Assembly (NCBI RefSeq): GCF_033963835.1
Contig: NZ_JAXBME010000026.1
Span: 1 to 49,240, forward strand
Length of the DNA stretch: 49,240 nt
From: Cytobacillus sp. IB215665
Lineage (GTDB): Bacteria; Bacillota; Bacilli; Bacillales; SM2101
Direction of reading: 5' to 3'
Of the stretch, positions 17,748-26,423 are shown one piece after another. Both the position numbers and the translations under genes were made by a program. The notes beneath the pieces were generated by a model. It was not told the DNA's origin. It saw only the letters and a list, made by a program, of their open reading frames with translations, and searched no databases. Position 1 is the stretch's first letter, and every line of letters begins with the position of its first letter.

Positions 17748-19082
17748 TTAGTTAATCGACAGTTGTGGTTTAACTTGTCCTTTTTCATGTGATAAAGACC
17801 AGTCATGTGTCACATTCCTTTTAAATATTTTTTTAAAAGAAGGTTTCCATTCTGATAAATCCTGATAAACAAACGTTATATTGTCACATATTTTGTTTGC
17901 AACTTCGTACATATGTTTTATATCATTAGCCACAAATAATATATATCCTTTACGCTGAGTACTGTCTACAATAGCTGGTATAGTGTCGCCCTCTTTTACT
18001 AATAGATCAATTAATACGACCTCAGATATGTTAGCTAACCCTTTATACTTAATTTCTTTTAAGCAACCTGGTTTTGGAATCAAACTTAAAGACATAGCTT
18101 GACATTTAGAAGGTACACATCTATATTCATCGATAGTTTTAGTTGCTAACGCATCATAATAGTATCCAAATTGAGATATCCCGGTTGTTAATTCTACCAT
18201 TCTCCAAATGTTTCCTCCACCTATTCTGACTTGAGACTCTATGATTATTGGGTTATTTTGTTTGTCTATCTTTACCTCTGTATGAGTAATGCCGTCTTCC
18301 AGCTGCATGTCGTCCAAAAATAGCATTACTTTCTCAATGATTAATTTTTTTTGAAATTCATCTATAGGTGCCGGCATAATAGTATAGTTTATTAAAAACG
18401 TATCTTCTTTAAATATTTCAGCCGATATAGCTAGTATAGAATGTTTTTTGTTATAAGAAACGGCTTCGACCGTATAAACCACGTCACCTTCAACGTACTC
18501 TTCCACTAAAGTAGGTAGCTGAATACCGTTATCTTTAATAAATACCTCTACGTCATCTCCTATGTCTAGCTTAGATACCTCTTTACCACCTACACCAATC
18601 AGGGGCTTTATTATAATACTATCTTTTTTGCTCAAAAATTCATCAATATCTTTTATATTGTTGCAAACTATTGAATCTATCGAAAAGTCCTTGCCTGCTA
18701 GAATTTCACGCATCATGTCTTTATTACGGGTTATCATATTAGCGTTAAAAGAAGCTCCTTTAACATCAAAAATCTTTGCAATTATAGAAGCTGTATCTAA
18801 GGCCGTTTCGTTGAAAGATACGACCATATCAAACTGATTCTCTGTGTACAATTCTTCAGCATAGTATACACATACTGGTATGTTTGTTGTGTCTATTTCT
18901 TTTTTATAGAAACACTTTTCTAAGATCGTTCCATCGAAATATATGTGTTTAGTGTAAGACCCTATATACGAAACACTATACCCCCTGTCTAAAGCATCTT
19001 GTATAGGCTTTGTCCATCCCCCTACAAATAAAATGTGTGGTGTATTTTCTATGTCAGTTCCTTTTAATATCTTATTCATCAT
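17748..19082 (-). CDS. ATP-grasp ligase (BacD-like L-amino-acid/peptide ligase)
   Basis: The start is the ATG at 19082, 6 bp after AGGAG; the ATG at 19088 abuts that site. The roughly 444-residue protein has a Rossmann-like N-terminal domain (FVGGW), then an ATP-grasp domain with IIIKPLIGVGGKEV (Lys near 159, GxGG near 163-166), LVEEYVEGDVV, EVKI (Glu near 269) and IIESQVRIGGG, and a biotin-carboxylase-like C-terminus. The usual ExN metal pair appears as ESQ, a mild deviation. The architecture matches BacD/YwfE-type enzymes that join amino acids through acyl-phosphates. It is translationally coupled to the MFS exporter. Confidence 0.8.
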   Translation of the reverse strand: MMNKILKGTDIENTPHILFVGGWTKPIQDALDRGYSVSYIGSYTKHIYFDGTILEKCFYKKEIDTTNIPVCVYYAEELYTENQFDMVVSFNETALDTASIIAKIFDVKGASFNANMITRNKDMMREILAGKDFSIDSIVCNNIKDIDEFLSKKDSIIIKPLIGVGGKEVSKLDIGDDVEVFIKDNGIQLPTLVEEYVEGDVVYTVEAVSYNKKHSILAISAEIFKEDTFLINYTIMPAPIDEFQKKLIIEKVMLFLDDMQLEDGITHTEVKIDKQNNPIIIESQVRIGGGNIWRMVELTTGISQFGYYYDALATKTIDEYRCVPSKCQAMSLSLIPKPGCLKEIKYKGLANISEVVLIDLLVKEGDTIPAIVDSTQRKGYILFVANDIKHMYEVANKICDNITFVYQDLSEWKPSFKKIFKRNVTHDWSLSHEKGQVKPQLSIN

Positions 19083-19093
19083 AATCATCTCCT

Positions 19094-20338
19094 CTAAATT
19101 GAACTCATATATTCAATGTTGGTTCCTTTTGATACGCCTCGCCTTAGCAACACCATTAAACACAACGTTGTTCCGAAGCCTCCTATAAATAACGTAGTTT
19201 GAAGCCCAAATATAGAAACTAACAATGCACTTGCAAAGCTCCCCAATGCCCAAGCTCCCCAATTAAGCGTACGTTGTACAGCATTTACTCGACCTAGCAT
19301 ATGGCTTGGTGAGGCAAGTTGTCGTATGGTTGCAGCGTAAGGACCAAATACACCTTCTCCCATACCATGTATGATACTTGCAGCTACTATACCGATAACG
19401 GTTCCTAAATATCCCATTATCGGTATAAAGCACAGACCGATAACTGAAACAGTAGCGCTATAAATAAGCACTTTTGTATTATTAAATTGTTGACTTTTTT
19501 TCATAAGTATCGTATTGCCTATTAAAAATCCCACCGCTGCTGAGCCTATAATAAATCCTATTTCAAGTTCAGATAGACCCATTACCTTATAAAGGAATAT
19601 TACTAAAATGCTATTTAGTATGTATTTAAAAAAGCCGTAAACAGCGCCACAACTTACAATTGGTTCTAATACAGGATGTTTTTTAAAATATATCAACCCT
19701 TCATATATGTTGATATATATGGATTTTATATTTACATTTTTTAAAGAGCCTTCTGTATGCGGTTTAAACCTTGAAATAAATAATACAAATACAAAACAAA
19801 CAAAATACGTAACTGCGTCAACAGTGAAAGAGCCTGTTAATCCAGCTAGAGTAATAACAATTCCTGCTAGCATAGGACCAATTACTATAGAAAGAGACTC
19901 CGAGAGAGCTAGTTGAGCATTTCCTTTTTTCAAGTTGTCTTTACCTGTTAATATTTCCGGTAAGAAAGAAGGAATTGCAATGTTGTAAAAAGTAGTAAAT
20001 ATGCCATTTAAAAACATGAGAAACACCAATAAAGGGAACGTCATTATATTTGTTACAGTCAGTAAGAATACTGATAAAAATAAAATGCCTTGGCATATAC
20101 TACAAATTAGCAAAACTTTTTTTCTATGAAGGACGTCTATTAAAGCACCGGCTACTAATCCGAAAATTAGGTAGGGTATGAATATAATCCCACGAAGTAA
20201 GGCAGCATTCGCCTCACTTGTTTCTAGTACCTCTAATGCAAAAAGTGGCAAAGCTACTAATGTAAACTGGGTACCTAGCAAACTTATAGACTGTCCTAGC
20301 CATAGCTTGTAAAAATTAAAATGTTTGTTATTTTTCAT
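19094..20338 (-). CDS. MFS transporter (BacE-like exporter)
   Basis: The 414-residue protein has about twelve membrane segments with an early FxxLWLGQSISLLGTQFT motif, typical of the MFS group containing enterobactin and bacilysin exporters. A DVLHRKKVLL loop stands between helices 2 and 3. Its stop lies 11 bp before the ATP-grasp start, with the next gene's ribosome binding site in between, so the two are one operon. Export of the ligase product, giving self-protection, is the likely role. The ribosome binding site is weak (GGGGTTG). Confidence 0.85.
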   Translation of the reverse strand: MKNNKHFNFYKLWLGQSISLLGTQFTLVALPLFALEVLETSEANAALLRGIIFIPYLIFGLVAGALIDVLHRKKVLLICSICQGILFLSVFLLTVTNIMTFPLLVFLMFLNGIFTTFYNIAIPSFLPEILTGKDNLKKGNAQLALSESLSIVIGPMLAGIVITLAGLTGSFTVDAVTYFVCFVFVLFISRFKPHTEGSLKNVNIKSIYINIYEGLIYFKKHPVLEPIVSCGAVYGFFKYILNSILVIFLYKVMGLSELEIGFIIGSAAVGFLIGNTILMKKSQQFNNTKVLIYSATVSVIGLCFIPIMGYLGTVIGIVAASIIHGMGEGVFGPYAATIRQLASPSHMLGRVNAVQRTLNWGAWALGSFASALLVSIFGLQTTLFIGGFGTTLCLMVLLRRGVSKGTNIEYMSSI

Positions 20339-20764
20339 AATACAACCCCATTAATTCATATTTATCATTTTCCAGTTAGAGGAGCCCCACTTCAAACAAA
20401 AACAATGCAAAGCGAGTGAAGATTGAGTGGGGGTGAATGACCATTGTGTAAGCATAAAATCACTTGTCATATCATATATTCAACCTATTAATAGATAGGT
20501 TAGGTGAAGACGGTGCTCGTCAATAAAGCCATTAAATTTCTAATTTAACTAAACAAAGAACAAAAAACACTCATTGCTAAAACCATAGGTTGCAGTCGTT
20601 TTGTATACAATCATTTTTTGGCTACATGAAATGATACATATAAAGATCCTGTACGGCGTAAGTAAGATAAGGTGAAGCCATATTTTTCATATAACATTTG
20701 TATCACAGATGTTTCAGCACATTTTTAGTTCCAAAATGAAGACAAGGTGGTCATTATGTTAGCA
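20339..20764. other. Intergenic interval with GC-rich inverted repeat
   Basis: CCCCACT (20385-20391) and AGTGGGG (20426-20432) form an inverted repeat just upstream of the MFS gene; the minus-strand promoter should lie here but was not resolved. Near 20611-20715 the minus strand reads ETSVIQMLYEKYGFTLSYLR to a stop, possibly the end of a decayed gene with no recognised family. Confidence 0.35.
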
Positions 20765-21583
20765 CTAGGGTTCGAAACCCCTCTGGCTAATGAAAAGTTC
20801 GTCTTCTGAAAAATACTGCCGCATTCGCTTATAAACCATTTGATAGACGGAAGGATCATACCATTCTTCCATTTCCAGATTTCTATATAATTCTTGTAAG
20901 CCCAACTTGTGTGTTCGTTTACCACCACTGCCGTCCCCCATGAAATAATCGTCAATACATACTCGGTTAACCAAGGGCCGCAATATATCCGCAAATCGCT
21001 CGCTACTCGGTAATACAGGTGCGATGGCAACCTGTGTAGGAATACCGAATTCCGCAAGCAGTTGAAGTGTTTTAAGCCTTGCCGGAATAGGAGGAGCGTA
21101 GGGCGCAAAATGCTTGCGAATATCTTCTCTATCGGTCTCTACTGTCATACTTACCCGAACCTTGGCTCCCAACTGTTGCAACATCTTAATGTCCCTGCGA
21201 ACAAGCGGGCTTCGTGTTTGAACAAGCAAGAAGTCCGGAGGATTTTCCACCATGATTTTCAGTAAAGACTCCGTAATTTTCTCCTTGTGTTCGATTGATT
21301 GATATGGGTCCGTGCTAGATGACATGAAGATGGTGACCGGCCCTTTGGTCTTAGCTCTGAGCAATTCTTTTTGGAATGTGGACGCAGCATCTTTTTTAAT
21401 GTCTACCCAAGTTCCCCATTCTGCGTTACGAAAAGTAGAGACAGGCATTTGCCGCACATAGCAATACGAGCAAGCGAATGCGCATCCCGTATATGGGTTC
21501 AATGAGTGGCTATATCCGGACAAAAAACCAGTTCCCTTATTCAGCAATGTTTTCGGCGTTTTATATAAATACTCAATTGTCAT
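20765..21583 (-). CDS. Radical SAM protein of the SPL/Rv2578c-like family
   Basis: The ATG at 21583 follows AGGTGG. The 272-residue protein has the radical SAM cluster motif CAFACSYC (Cys 34, 38, 41), preceded by SGYSHSLNPYTG, and SSSTDPYQSIE and ETDRED segments characteristic of the spore-photoproduct-lyase-like COG1533 proteins. These use a 4Fe-4S cluster and S-adenosylmethionine for radical chemistry. It lies 100 bp downstream of the adaA-adaB-oxygenase genes on the same strand and may be their fourth member. A DNA-repair role is suggested by context and family only. Confidence 0.85.
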   Translation of the reverse strand: MTIEYLYKTPKTLLNKGTGFLSGYSHSLNPYTGCAFACSYCYVRQMPVSTFRNAEWGTWVDIKKDAASTFQKELLRAKTKGPVTIFMSSSTDPYQSIEHKEKITESLLKIMVENPPDFLLVQTRSPLVRRDIKMLQQLGAKVRVSMTVETDREDIRKHFAPYAPPIPARLKTLQLLAEFGIPTQVAIAPVLPSSERFADILRPLVNRVCIDDYFMGDGSGGKRTHKLGLQELYRNLEMEEWYDPSVYQMVYKRMRQYFSEDELFISQRGFEP

Positions 21584-21682
21584 CTGCAACCACCTGCTAA
21601 ATCATATTTTACGTACGGATTAGACAAGAAGTAGCAATTCCGATTTGTTACATGATTATTTGGAGGACATGTCGGTTTGGAT

Positions 21683-22396
21683 TTACTTCGCATCATGAAA
21701 TATAACCCCCAAACTATACCGCGTTCCAGAGGTGATCGTGCCAACGCCATGTCGCAGAGTCACCCTGTAATATCCACGCGAACCTAATATCGGTCGATGT
21801 TGGGTTGGAAAGATGAGACCTTCACCTTGATTCAGCGTAATAACATGACCTCTGCTCTGTGCCCGTGGTCGCTGTTCGATGAGTAAAAATTCACCGCCTG
21901 TATAATCTTCATTTCGTTGGTTCAGAGTAAACACGACTTGAAAAGGGAAGAAGATATCACCGTACAAATCCTGATGGAGACAATTGTAGCCTCCTACTTC
22001 ATATTTCAAAATTAGTGGAGTGGGGTGATTCTGCCCAGCCTGATGACATTGTTCAAGAAACATCGCCAAGGTTTCTGGGTACTTAGGTGATCTATTCAAC
22101 TGTTCCAACCAACGATTGGCCGCCTTCGCAAGCTCCGGATACAATTTATCGCGATGTTGCTGTAATAGATCAGGAAGAGGAGTTTGATAATATTTGTACT
22201 CTCCCATTCCGAAACGAAATCGCTTCATATCTATGGTCTTGCAATATAGAGATTCATCTTCATAGTCTTTGATAAGCCTAGCACACGAGTCCGTATTTAA
22301 AAGAGGCGGCAGTTTCGCGTAGCCCTGTTCATCAAGCATTTGATGCAGCTCGGCCCATTTGAGATCGGATAAAGATGTTATATGTTGTTTAGACAT
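21683..22396 (-). CDS. 2-oxoglutarate/Fe(II) dioxygenase in the ada operon
   Basis: The ATG at 22396 (MSKQHITSL...) follows AGAAGGAG by 7 bp and overlaps the end of adaB by 8 bp; longer in-frame starts lie deeper within adaB and lack a ribosome site. The 237-residue protein keeps the iron facial triad HQD (His141, Asp143) and RHG (His216), and the 2-oxoglutarate-binding arginine in SGTRYSL (Arg226). Fused in order with adaA and adaB, it probably removes alkyl groups from DNA oxidatively, as AlkB does, but it is not a close AlkB sequence, so the substrate is inferred. Confidence 0.85.
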   Translation of the reverse strand: MSKQHITSLSDLKWAELHQMLDEQGYAKLPPLLNTDSCARLIKDYEDESLYCKTIDMKRFRFGMGEYKYYQTPLPDLLQQHRDKLYPELAKAANRWLEQLNRSPKYPETLAMFLEQCHQAGQNHPTPLILKYEVGGYNCLHQDLYGDIFFPFQVVFTLNQRNEDYTGGEFLLIEQRPRAQSRGHVITLNQGEGLIFPTQHRPILGSRGYYRVTLRHGVGTITSGTRYSLGVIFHDAK

Positions 22397-22937
22397 ATTG
22401 TTGCTCCTTCTCATTGGTAGTTGAGCTTCGTTCAAGTTCCAACAGTTGTGTTTTCATTTCCATTCCGCCTCGATATCCCGTCAGCGATCCATTTTTGCCG
22501 ATAACACGGTGGCATGGAACCGTGATTAGGACGGGATTTGCTCCAATGGCCCTCCCAATCGCCCGAACCGCAGTAGGTCTTCGAATTTGACGAGCAATAT
22601 CCGAGTAGGATCGAGTTTGACCGTACGGAATATCGCAAAGTGCCTTCCATACGACTTCCTGAAAAAATGTTCCGCGATAATAGATTGGAATAGTAAAACG
22701 GATGAGATTTCCTTGAAAATAACGAATAAGCTCATCTGTAAAAGGTTGCAATTTTTCGTCACCTTGAATCAGATCATATCCAGGAAAGGAATGATCTGCC
22801 CATTTCACCAATTCTTCAAATGGTTGATTTTGTGATCCGACAAAACATAAGCCTCTGCTTGTTGCAGCAATGTAAATCTTCCAGTTTTCATAAGAAAACA
22901 AGGACCAATAGAGAGAGCCGCTTTTGTTAAGTGTCAT
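22389..22937 (-). CDS. adaB: Methylated-DNA-protein cysteine methyltransferase
   Basis: The 182-residue protein has the active-site PCHRV (Cys142), the arginine-finger/minor-groove helix RAIGRAIGANP (125-135) and the GYRGG loop of O6-alkylguanine-DNA alkyltransferases. It transfers O6-methyl groups irreversibly to its own cysteine. A GAAGGAGG site precedes the ATG, and its start overlaps the end of adaA by 11 bp, as in the Bacillus adaAB operon. Confidence 0.93.
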   Translation of the reverse strand: MTLNKSGSLYWSLFSYENWKIYIAATSRGLCFVGSQNQPFEELVKWADHSFPGYDLIQGDEKLQPFTDELIRYFQGNLIRFTIPIYYRGTFFQEVVWKALCDIPYGQTRSYSDIARQIRRPTAVRAIGRAIGANPVLITVPCHRVIGKNGSLTGYRGGMEMKTQLLELERSSTTNEKEQQYV

Positions 22938-23577
22938 TTGAAAAAGCCTCCTTCAAGCGTTGTTTTTGCTGTCGGCGATAGGCTTCCGGCGTTTGTCCAA
23001 TTTTCTTCTTAAACAACGTAATAAAATAAGGCGTATTGGAAAGTCCGACAGATTTACCGACTTCAGCAACCGGGTCATCGAAAGTAGTCAATAACATTTT
23101 CGCTTTTTCGATTCGGATATGCTGAATGTAGTCCACTGGGGTCATGCCTTTGATTTTTTTAAACGTTCGATGCAAGTGATAAGGAGATACGTGGCTCATA
23201 AGCGCAAGGACTTCAAGCGTCAAAGTTTCATTGTAGTGGCTATCCACATATTCCGTTATGAAAGCAATCCACTCCTCGTCTGGCAACCTTTTCCCGGTTG
23301 GCTTGCACCGTTTGCATGGGCGAAAATGTGCAGCTAATGCTTGATCAACATTTTCAAAAAAGCCAATGTTTTCTCTATTAGGTAATCTTGATTTGCAAGA
23401 AGGGCGACAAAAAATCCCTGTTGTTTTCACTGCATAAAAAAATTGTCCGTCATAAGAAACATCATTAGTGGCTATGGCCTCCCATTGTTCATCAGAAACA
23501 GATGCAGATAGAATTGGCTTGTCAGAGTCTGGTTGTTGAAAAGCCCAATGCGGATTCGTTTTCCAATCTTCTGTCAT
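22927..23577 (-). CDS. adaA: Methylphosphotriester repair protein and adaptive-response activator
   Basis: The 216-residue protein joins an Ada zinc domain with cysteines 57, 61, 88 and 91 (FCRPSC...CKRC, the same spacing as E. coli Ada Cys38/42/69/72) to an AraC-type DNA-binding domain ending TPEAYRRQQ. The first cysteine accepts methyl groups from phosphotriesters, converting the protein to an activator. It heads the adaA-adaB-oxygenase operon and should induce its own promoter. GAGGTGA precedes the ATG. Confidence 0.93.
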   Translation of the reverse strand: MTEDWKTNPHWAFQQPDSDKPILSASVSDEQWEAIATNDVSYDGQFFYAVKTTGIFCRPSCKSRLPNRENIGFFENVDQALAAHFRPCKRCKPTGKRLPDEEWIAFITEYVDSHYNETLTLEVLALMSHVSPYHLHRTFKKIKGMTPVDYIQHIRIEKAKMLLTTFDDPVAEVGKSVGLSNTPYFITLFKKKIGQTPEAYRRQQKQRLKEAFSNDT

Positions 23578-23619
23578 TTTGAATCACCTCTAGCTTTAGT
23601 ATAAACCTGAAACCAAGCT

Positions 23620-23648
23620 TATGTACGTATTTTAGAATGTAATAGCAA
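23620..23648 (-). promoter_or_regulatory. Candidate promoter of the ada operon
   Basis: On the minus strand TTGCTA (23643-23648), a 17-bp spacer and TACATA (23620-23625) lie about 45 bp upstream of adaA. The weak -35 box would suit an activator-dependent promoter. The AdaA binding site itself was not identified. Confidence 0.5.
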
Positions 23649-24082
23649 GATAACGAAATTCCCATGACAAGTTGTTTGTTCTCATACGTAGTCAGATCAC
23701 GATGAAAAACCTGTGAATCAAGGTAACAGTTCGATTTCAACTCGTCCCAAATATACACTTGTAGGATCGGGTCAACGTTTCATATATTGTTTGGAATCCT
23801 AAAGACGTCACCTGATAACTGGTCAAAGTGTAAAACAGCATAGTGACAAATACCTTCAGTATTTTATGAACTATGGTGTAAGGAGTAAACACGAGCAATA
23901 TGTGTTAAAAGGAGCGGACCATGTAGTTTAGTTACAGATTATGATAAAATACCATACCATCCAAAACTCTAAAGAAAAGCCATTCCAAAAGGTTTTTTTG
24001 TTTTAAAAGACAATTGAACATATAGTTTCAGATAAAATACCATGGTATAATTACCCAAAACAAAAAAAGAGGGGTGATAACA
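23649..24082. other. Gene-free divergent interval
   Basis: Sequence between the divergent adaA and 24083 genes. No repeat or further promoter could be assigned with confidence. Confidence 0.4.
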
Positions 24083-24331
24083 TTGTCAGAAGAACCTAAT
24101 TATAAAGAAATTAAAAATCTTAACATATACCACCTTGAAGTGACTAAAGCTATTTCTTTTATTTTTATTCTAGCTTTTTCCTTTGTGACGGCTATGTCTC
24201 CAATCGGTCTACTAGAATCATTTGGAGATGATGCAGTAGCAGCTTTTTTTATAATGATAATTTTATTATTCGGATCAATTGCAGTATTCCTTACATCAAC
24301 AATTGCTTTAGCTAATGTTAAGAAGGATTGA
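24083..24331 (+). CDS. Small two-helix membrane protein, unknown function
   Basis: The start is TTG at 24083, 7-8 bp after AGAGGGG; an in-frame GTG at 24074 overlaps that site. The 82-residue product has a polar N-terminus, two hydrophobic segments (about 20-42 and 53-76) separated by ESFGDD, and a short basic end. No family recognised. Confidence 0.55.
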   Translation: MSEEPNYKEIKNLNIYHLEVTKAISFIFILAFSFVTAMSPIGLLESFGDDAVAAFFIMIILLFGSIAVFLTSTIALANVKKD

Positions 24332-24649
24332 AGGACATGGATAACTGTTCCTAGAAAACTGATATTTTATTTTGACTTAGACAATCCTTTGTCTATCTTT
24401 TTTAACCATTCTCTCAGTCGTGGATCATAAGGCAGAATAGCTTCTACTTAAAGATGTTCTCAGTTTCTGTATGGTTCCATTGTTTCGAATAAGTATTAGC
24501 ACATCTAATTAAAATAGCCCCCTCCAATCTAATAAACTCAATAATTCAAGTGCTTCCATATTCTTAAATTTGGTCTTTTATCAGCTGCATATATTTTTTT
24601 CAACATTTACTAATACAACTGATTCTTCTTTAAAAGGACTGATGTAATA
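24332..24649. other. Gene-free interval
   Basis: No gene, repeat or hairpin of note was seen. A promoter for the following gene probably lies here. Confidence 0.35.
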
Positions 24650-25132
24650 ATGGGAAACTGTAAGTGCAAAGATGATAAATATCCTCGATTATTTAAAACT
24701 CAAACAGAAACTGAAGTCGATTTTAGCGATGTCACTTCAAATTCCTTATCATTACAAGTACTACTTAAGCAACAAGATGTTGAAGTTAAACTTGATTTAA
24801 CTTCTGAAATGTCCCTCACTGACCCAGTCAATCAACCACAAGGTACTACGTTTGTTGAATTTGACTACATTCTTCAACGCTCTACTAATAATGGGCCTTT
24901 TTCTAATCTATCCACGGTAACAGCTAGACAAAGAGTTAATATATTCGAAGGTTTTAATAATCCTGATAGAGCATCATTAATCCCTAACCATACTTGGACA
25001 GATAAAACAGGAATAGGTTTACATGTGTATCGTGTATTTATAGATAACAGCACTGTGGTTGCTGGAGCAGCAATATTTGATTCACTAATGTTCCAAACTC
25101 GTTCCTTAAATGCTACTGTTTTCTGCACTTAA
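24650..25132 (+). CDS. Beta-rich protein with terminal cysteines, unknown function
   Basis: The 160-residue protein begins MGNCKCKDD and ends ATVFCT, with no other cysteines, and its core alternates hydrophobic and polar residues as in a beta-sandwich (VEFDYILQRSTNNG, GLHVYRVFIDNS). There is no signal peptide. N- and C-terminal cysteines flanking a beta-sandwich recall spore-appendage and exosporium subunits (such as Ena) that cross-link by disulfides, but no sequence family was recognised, so this is speculation. AAAGGA precedes the ATG. A terminator hairpin follows at 25253. Confidence 0.6.
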   Translation: MGNCKCKDDKYPRLFKTQTETEVDFSDVTSNSLSLQVLLKQQDVEVKLDLTSEMSLTDPVNQPQGTTFVEFDYILQRSTNNGPFSNLSTVTARQRVNIFEGFNNPDRASLIPNHTWTDKTGIGLHVYRVFIDNSTVVAGAAIFDSLMFQTRSLNATVFCT

Positions 25133-25252
25133 TTTTTTAAAAATAACACACAAAATAAGTCTGAAAGTAAAAATCATTCACTGCTTCATCCCCAAGGTAT
25201 TAGCTAATTCTTATGGAACGTGTTGGCTACTTGTCCTAGGTATAGAATTTTA

Positions 25253-25290
25253 AAAATCCCACTTCTGTAACGAAGATGGGATTTTATTAT
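25253..25290 (+). terminator. Intrinsic terminator after the 24650 gene
   Basis: AAATCCCACTTC pairs with GAAGATGGGATTT around loop TGTAAC (25254-25284), followed by TATTATTTTT. A related hairpin with the same CTGTAAC centre occurs at 26220. Confidence 0.65.
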
Positions 25291-25410
25291 TTTTCAGTTT
25301 ATTGTTAGCAAGCAATTAAGTTTATCTTGATATATGAGTCCTCCTACAACCTACAATATTATGAATCAAAAAAAACTTGTTATTCCACAATATGTCCCGA
25401 AAATAAAAGA

Positions 25411-25440
25411 GACGATAATCTTTTCAGATTAGCGCCCTGT
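25411..25440 (+). repeat. Palindromic repeat family 1 copy
   Basis: GACGATAATCT (arm, one mismatch) and AGATTAGCGCC flank loop TTTC, followed by CTGT. It lies between convergent genes (25132 and 25647). Confidence 0.65.
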
Positions 25441-25499
25441 ATTTAAAGAGGAGTAGTAAAACCCATTACTTCACAGAGTGATACAACAACTATTGGTAT

Positions 25500-25645
25500 T
25501 ACGTTATGAACTTTTCGTCACAGTTTTTCACGACATAAATAGCGAGCGTGGCACCTTTTCATCTGTAAAAAGATGACTACCATATAAAAACACTTTTTAT
25601 TGTACGAATTTGGTAACATTAGCAACAAAGCTTACGAAAAGAGCC
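25500..25645 (-). repeat. Dispersed repeat family 2, copy C
   Basis: Read on the minus strand it begins GGCTCTTTTCGTAAGCTTTG and passes through TTACCAAATTCGTAC and GAAAAGGTGCCACG, matching the plus-strand copy at 2793. Together with the family-1 copy it fills the 25133-25646 gap. Confidence 0.5.
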
Positions 25646-25646
25646 T

Positions 25647-26081
25647 TTATAAAAGTAACTCCGAACTTAACCATTCATTAAACTCTTCATTTGTTTTTCT
25701 TATGCTTTCTCCATCTAAAATTATATTTATATCTTCTTGTTGATAGTAAAAGAATATATAATATTCTTTACCATTCTGTGTCCCATGAAATAGCATTGCA
25801 TTATAATCATCACTTTCAAAGGTCCAATCTGGATTTTCAAATGTACGATTTAACAAATCGTACATACTCTCTTCATTTGGACCTTTAAACTTTGCCATTT
25901 GCTCCTTCATTAGTTCATCAAAATTTTCCATATCTTCTTTTCGTATCGGATTCTCTTGTGATTCTTCTATCTCAGATAATGTAACCTGACTATCATTTAT
26001 TGCAAAATCGGTTTTCTGATATACTAATCCTCCACCGACTAATGACATTGTTAACATACTAGCAATTATGATTTTTATCAT
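25647..26081 (-). CDS. Secreted or membrane-anchored protein, unknown function
   Basis: An N-terminal hydrophobic segment (MIKIIIASMLTMSLVGGGLVY) forms an uncleaved anchor or signal peptide, followed by a Glu/Asp-rich stretch and a compact domain containing NPDWTFESDDYNAMLFHGT and EYYIFFYYQQED. GGAGG precedes the ATG. The 144-residue protein matches no family I know. Its 3' end is convergent with the 24650 gene. Confidence 0.65.
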   Translation of the reverse strand: MIKIIIASMLTMSLVGGGLVYQKTDFAINDSQVTLSEIEESQENPIRKEDMENFDELMKEQMAKFKGPNEESMYDLLNRTFENPDWTFESDDYNAMLFHGTQNGKEYYIFFYYQQEDINIILDGESIRKTNEEFNEWLSSELLL

Positions 26082-26423
26082 GTTGTATAACCTCCAATTT
26101 TTTGTTTTTTCTTCTTGATGATTGTATTTTATTACGGTTTGTTTAAAAGAAGATTACAAAAAGGTTACAACTTTAATCTCTAGTAAGCACAATATCCACT
26201 GACTCGTTTAGAATTTATTAAATCCCCATCCTGTAACAGAGAGGGAATTTGATCTTTTTTGTATAGGCTCAGCATCTAACTAAGTCAGCAAAGGAATTAC
26301 AATTATTTCAGGATTAAAATTCACTCAATCTTTTTACCCATATTAAGAGACGTCTTTCGTGTTATATAATAAGTGCCCTAAAGCAGAATACACTAATTCA
26401 TGATAATTCTAATAATAACTCTT
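26082..26423. other. Intergenic interval with a terminator-like hairpin
   Basis: Around 26220-26250 AAATCCCC and GGGAATTT form an imperfect stem followed by GATCTTTTTT. It shares CTGTAAC with the hairpin at 25253, suggesting a small repeat family. Nothing else was seen. Confidence 0.45.

Noticed and set aside
20385-20432. IS200/IS605-type end or omega-RNA remnant near the MFS gene
   Set aside because: CCCCACTTC-type hairpins occur at such ends, but no transposase or TnpB fragment is present, so the similarity is too short to support.
22432-22835. Overlapping frames within adaB on both strands
   Set aside because: They are alternate frames of a well-conserved methyltransferase gene.
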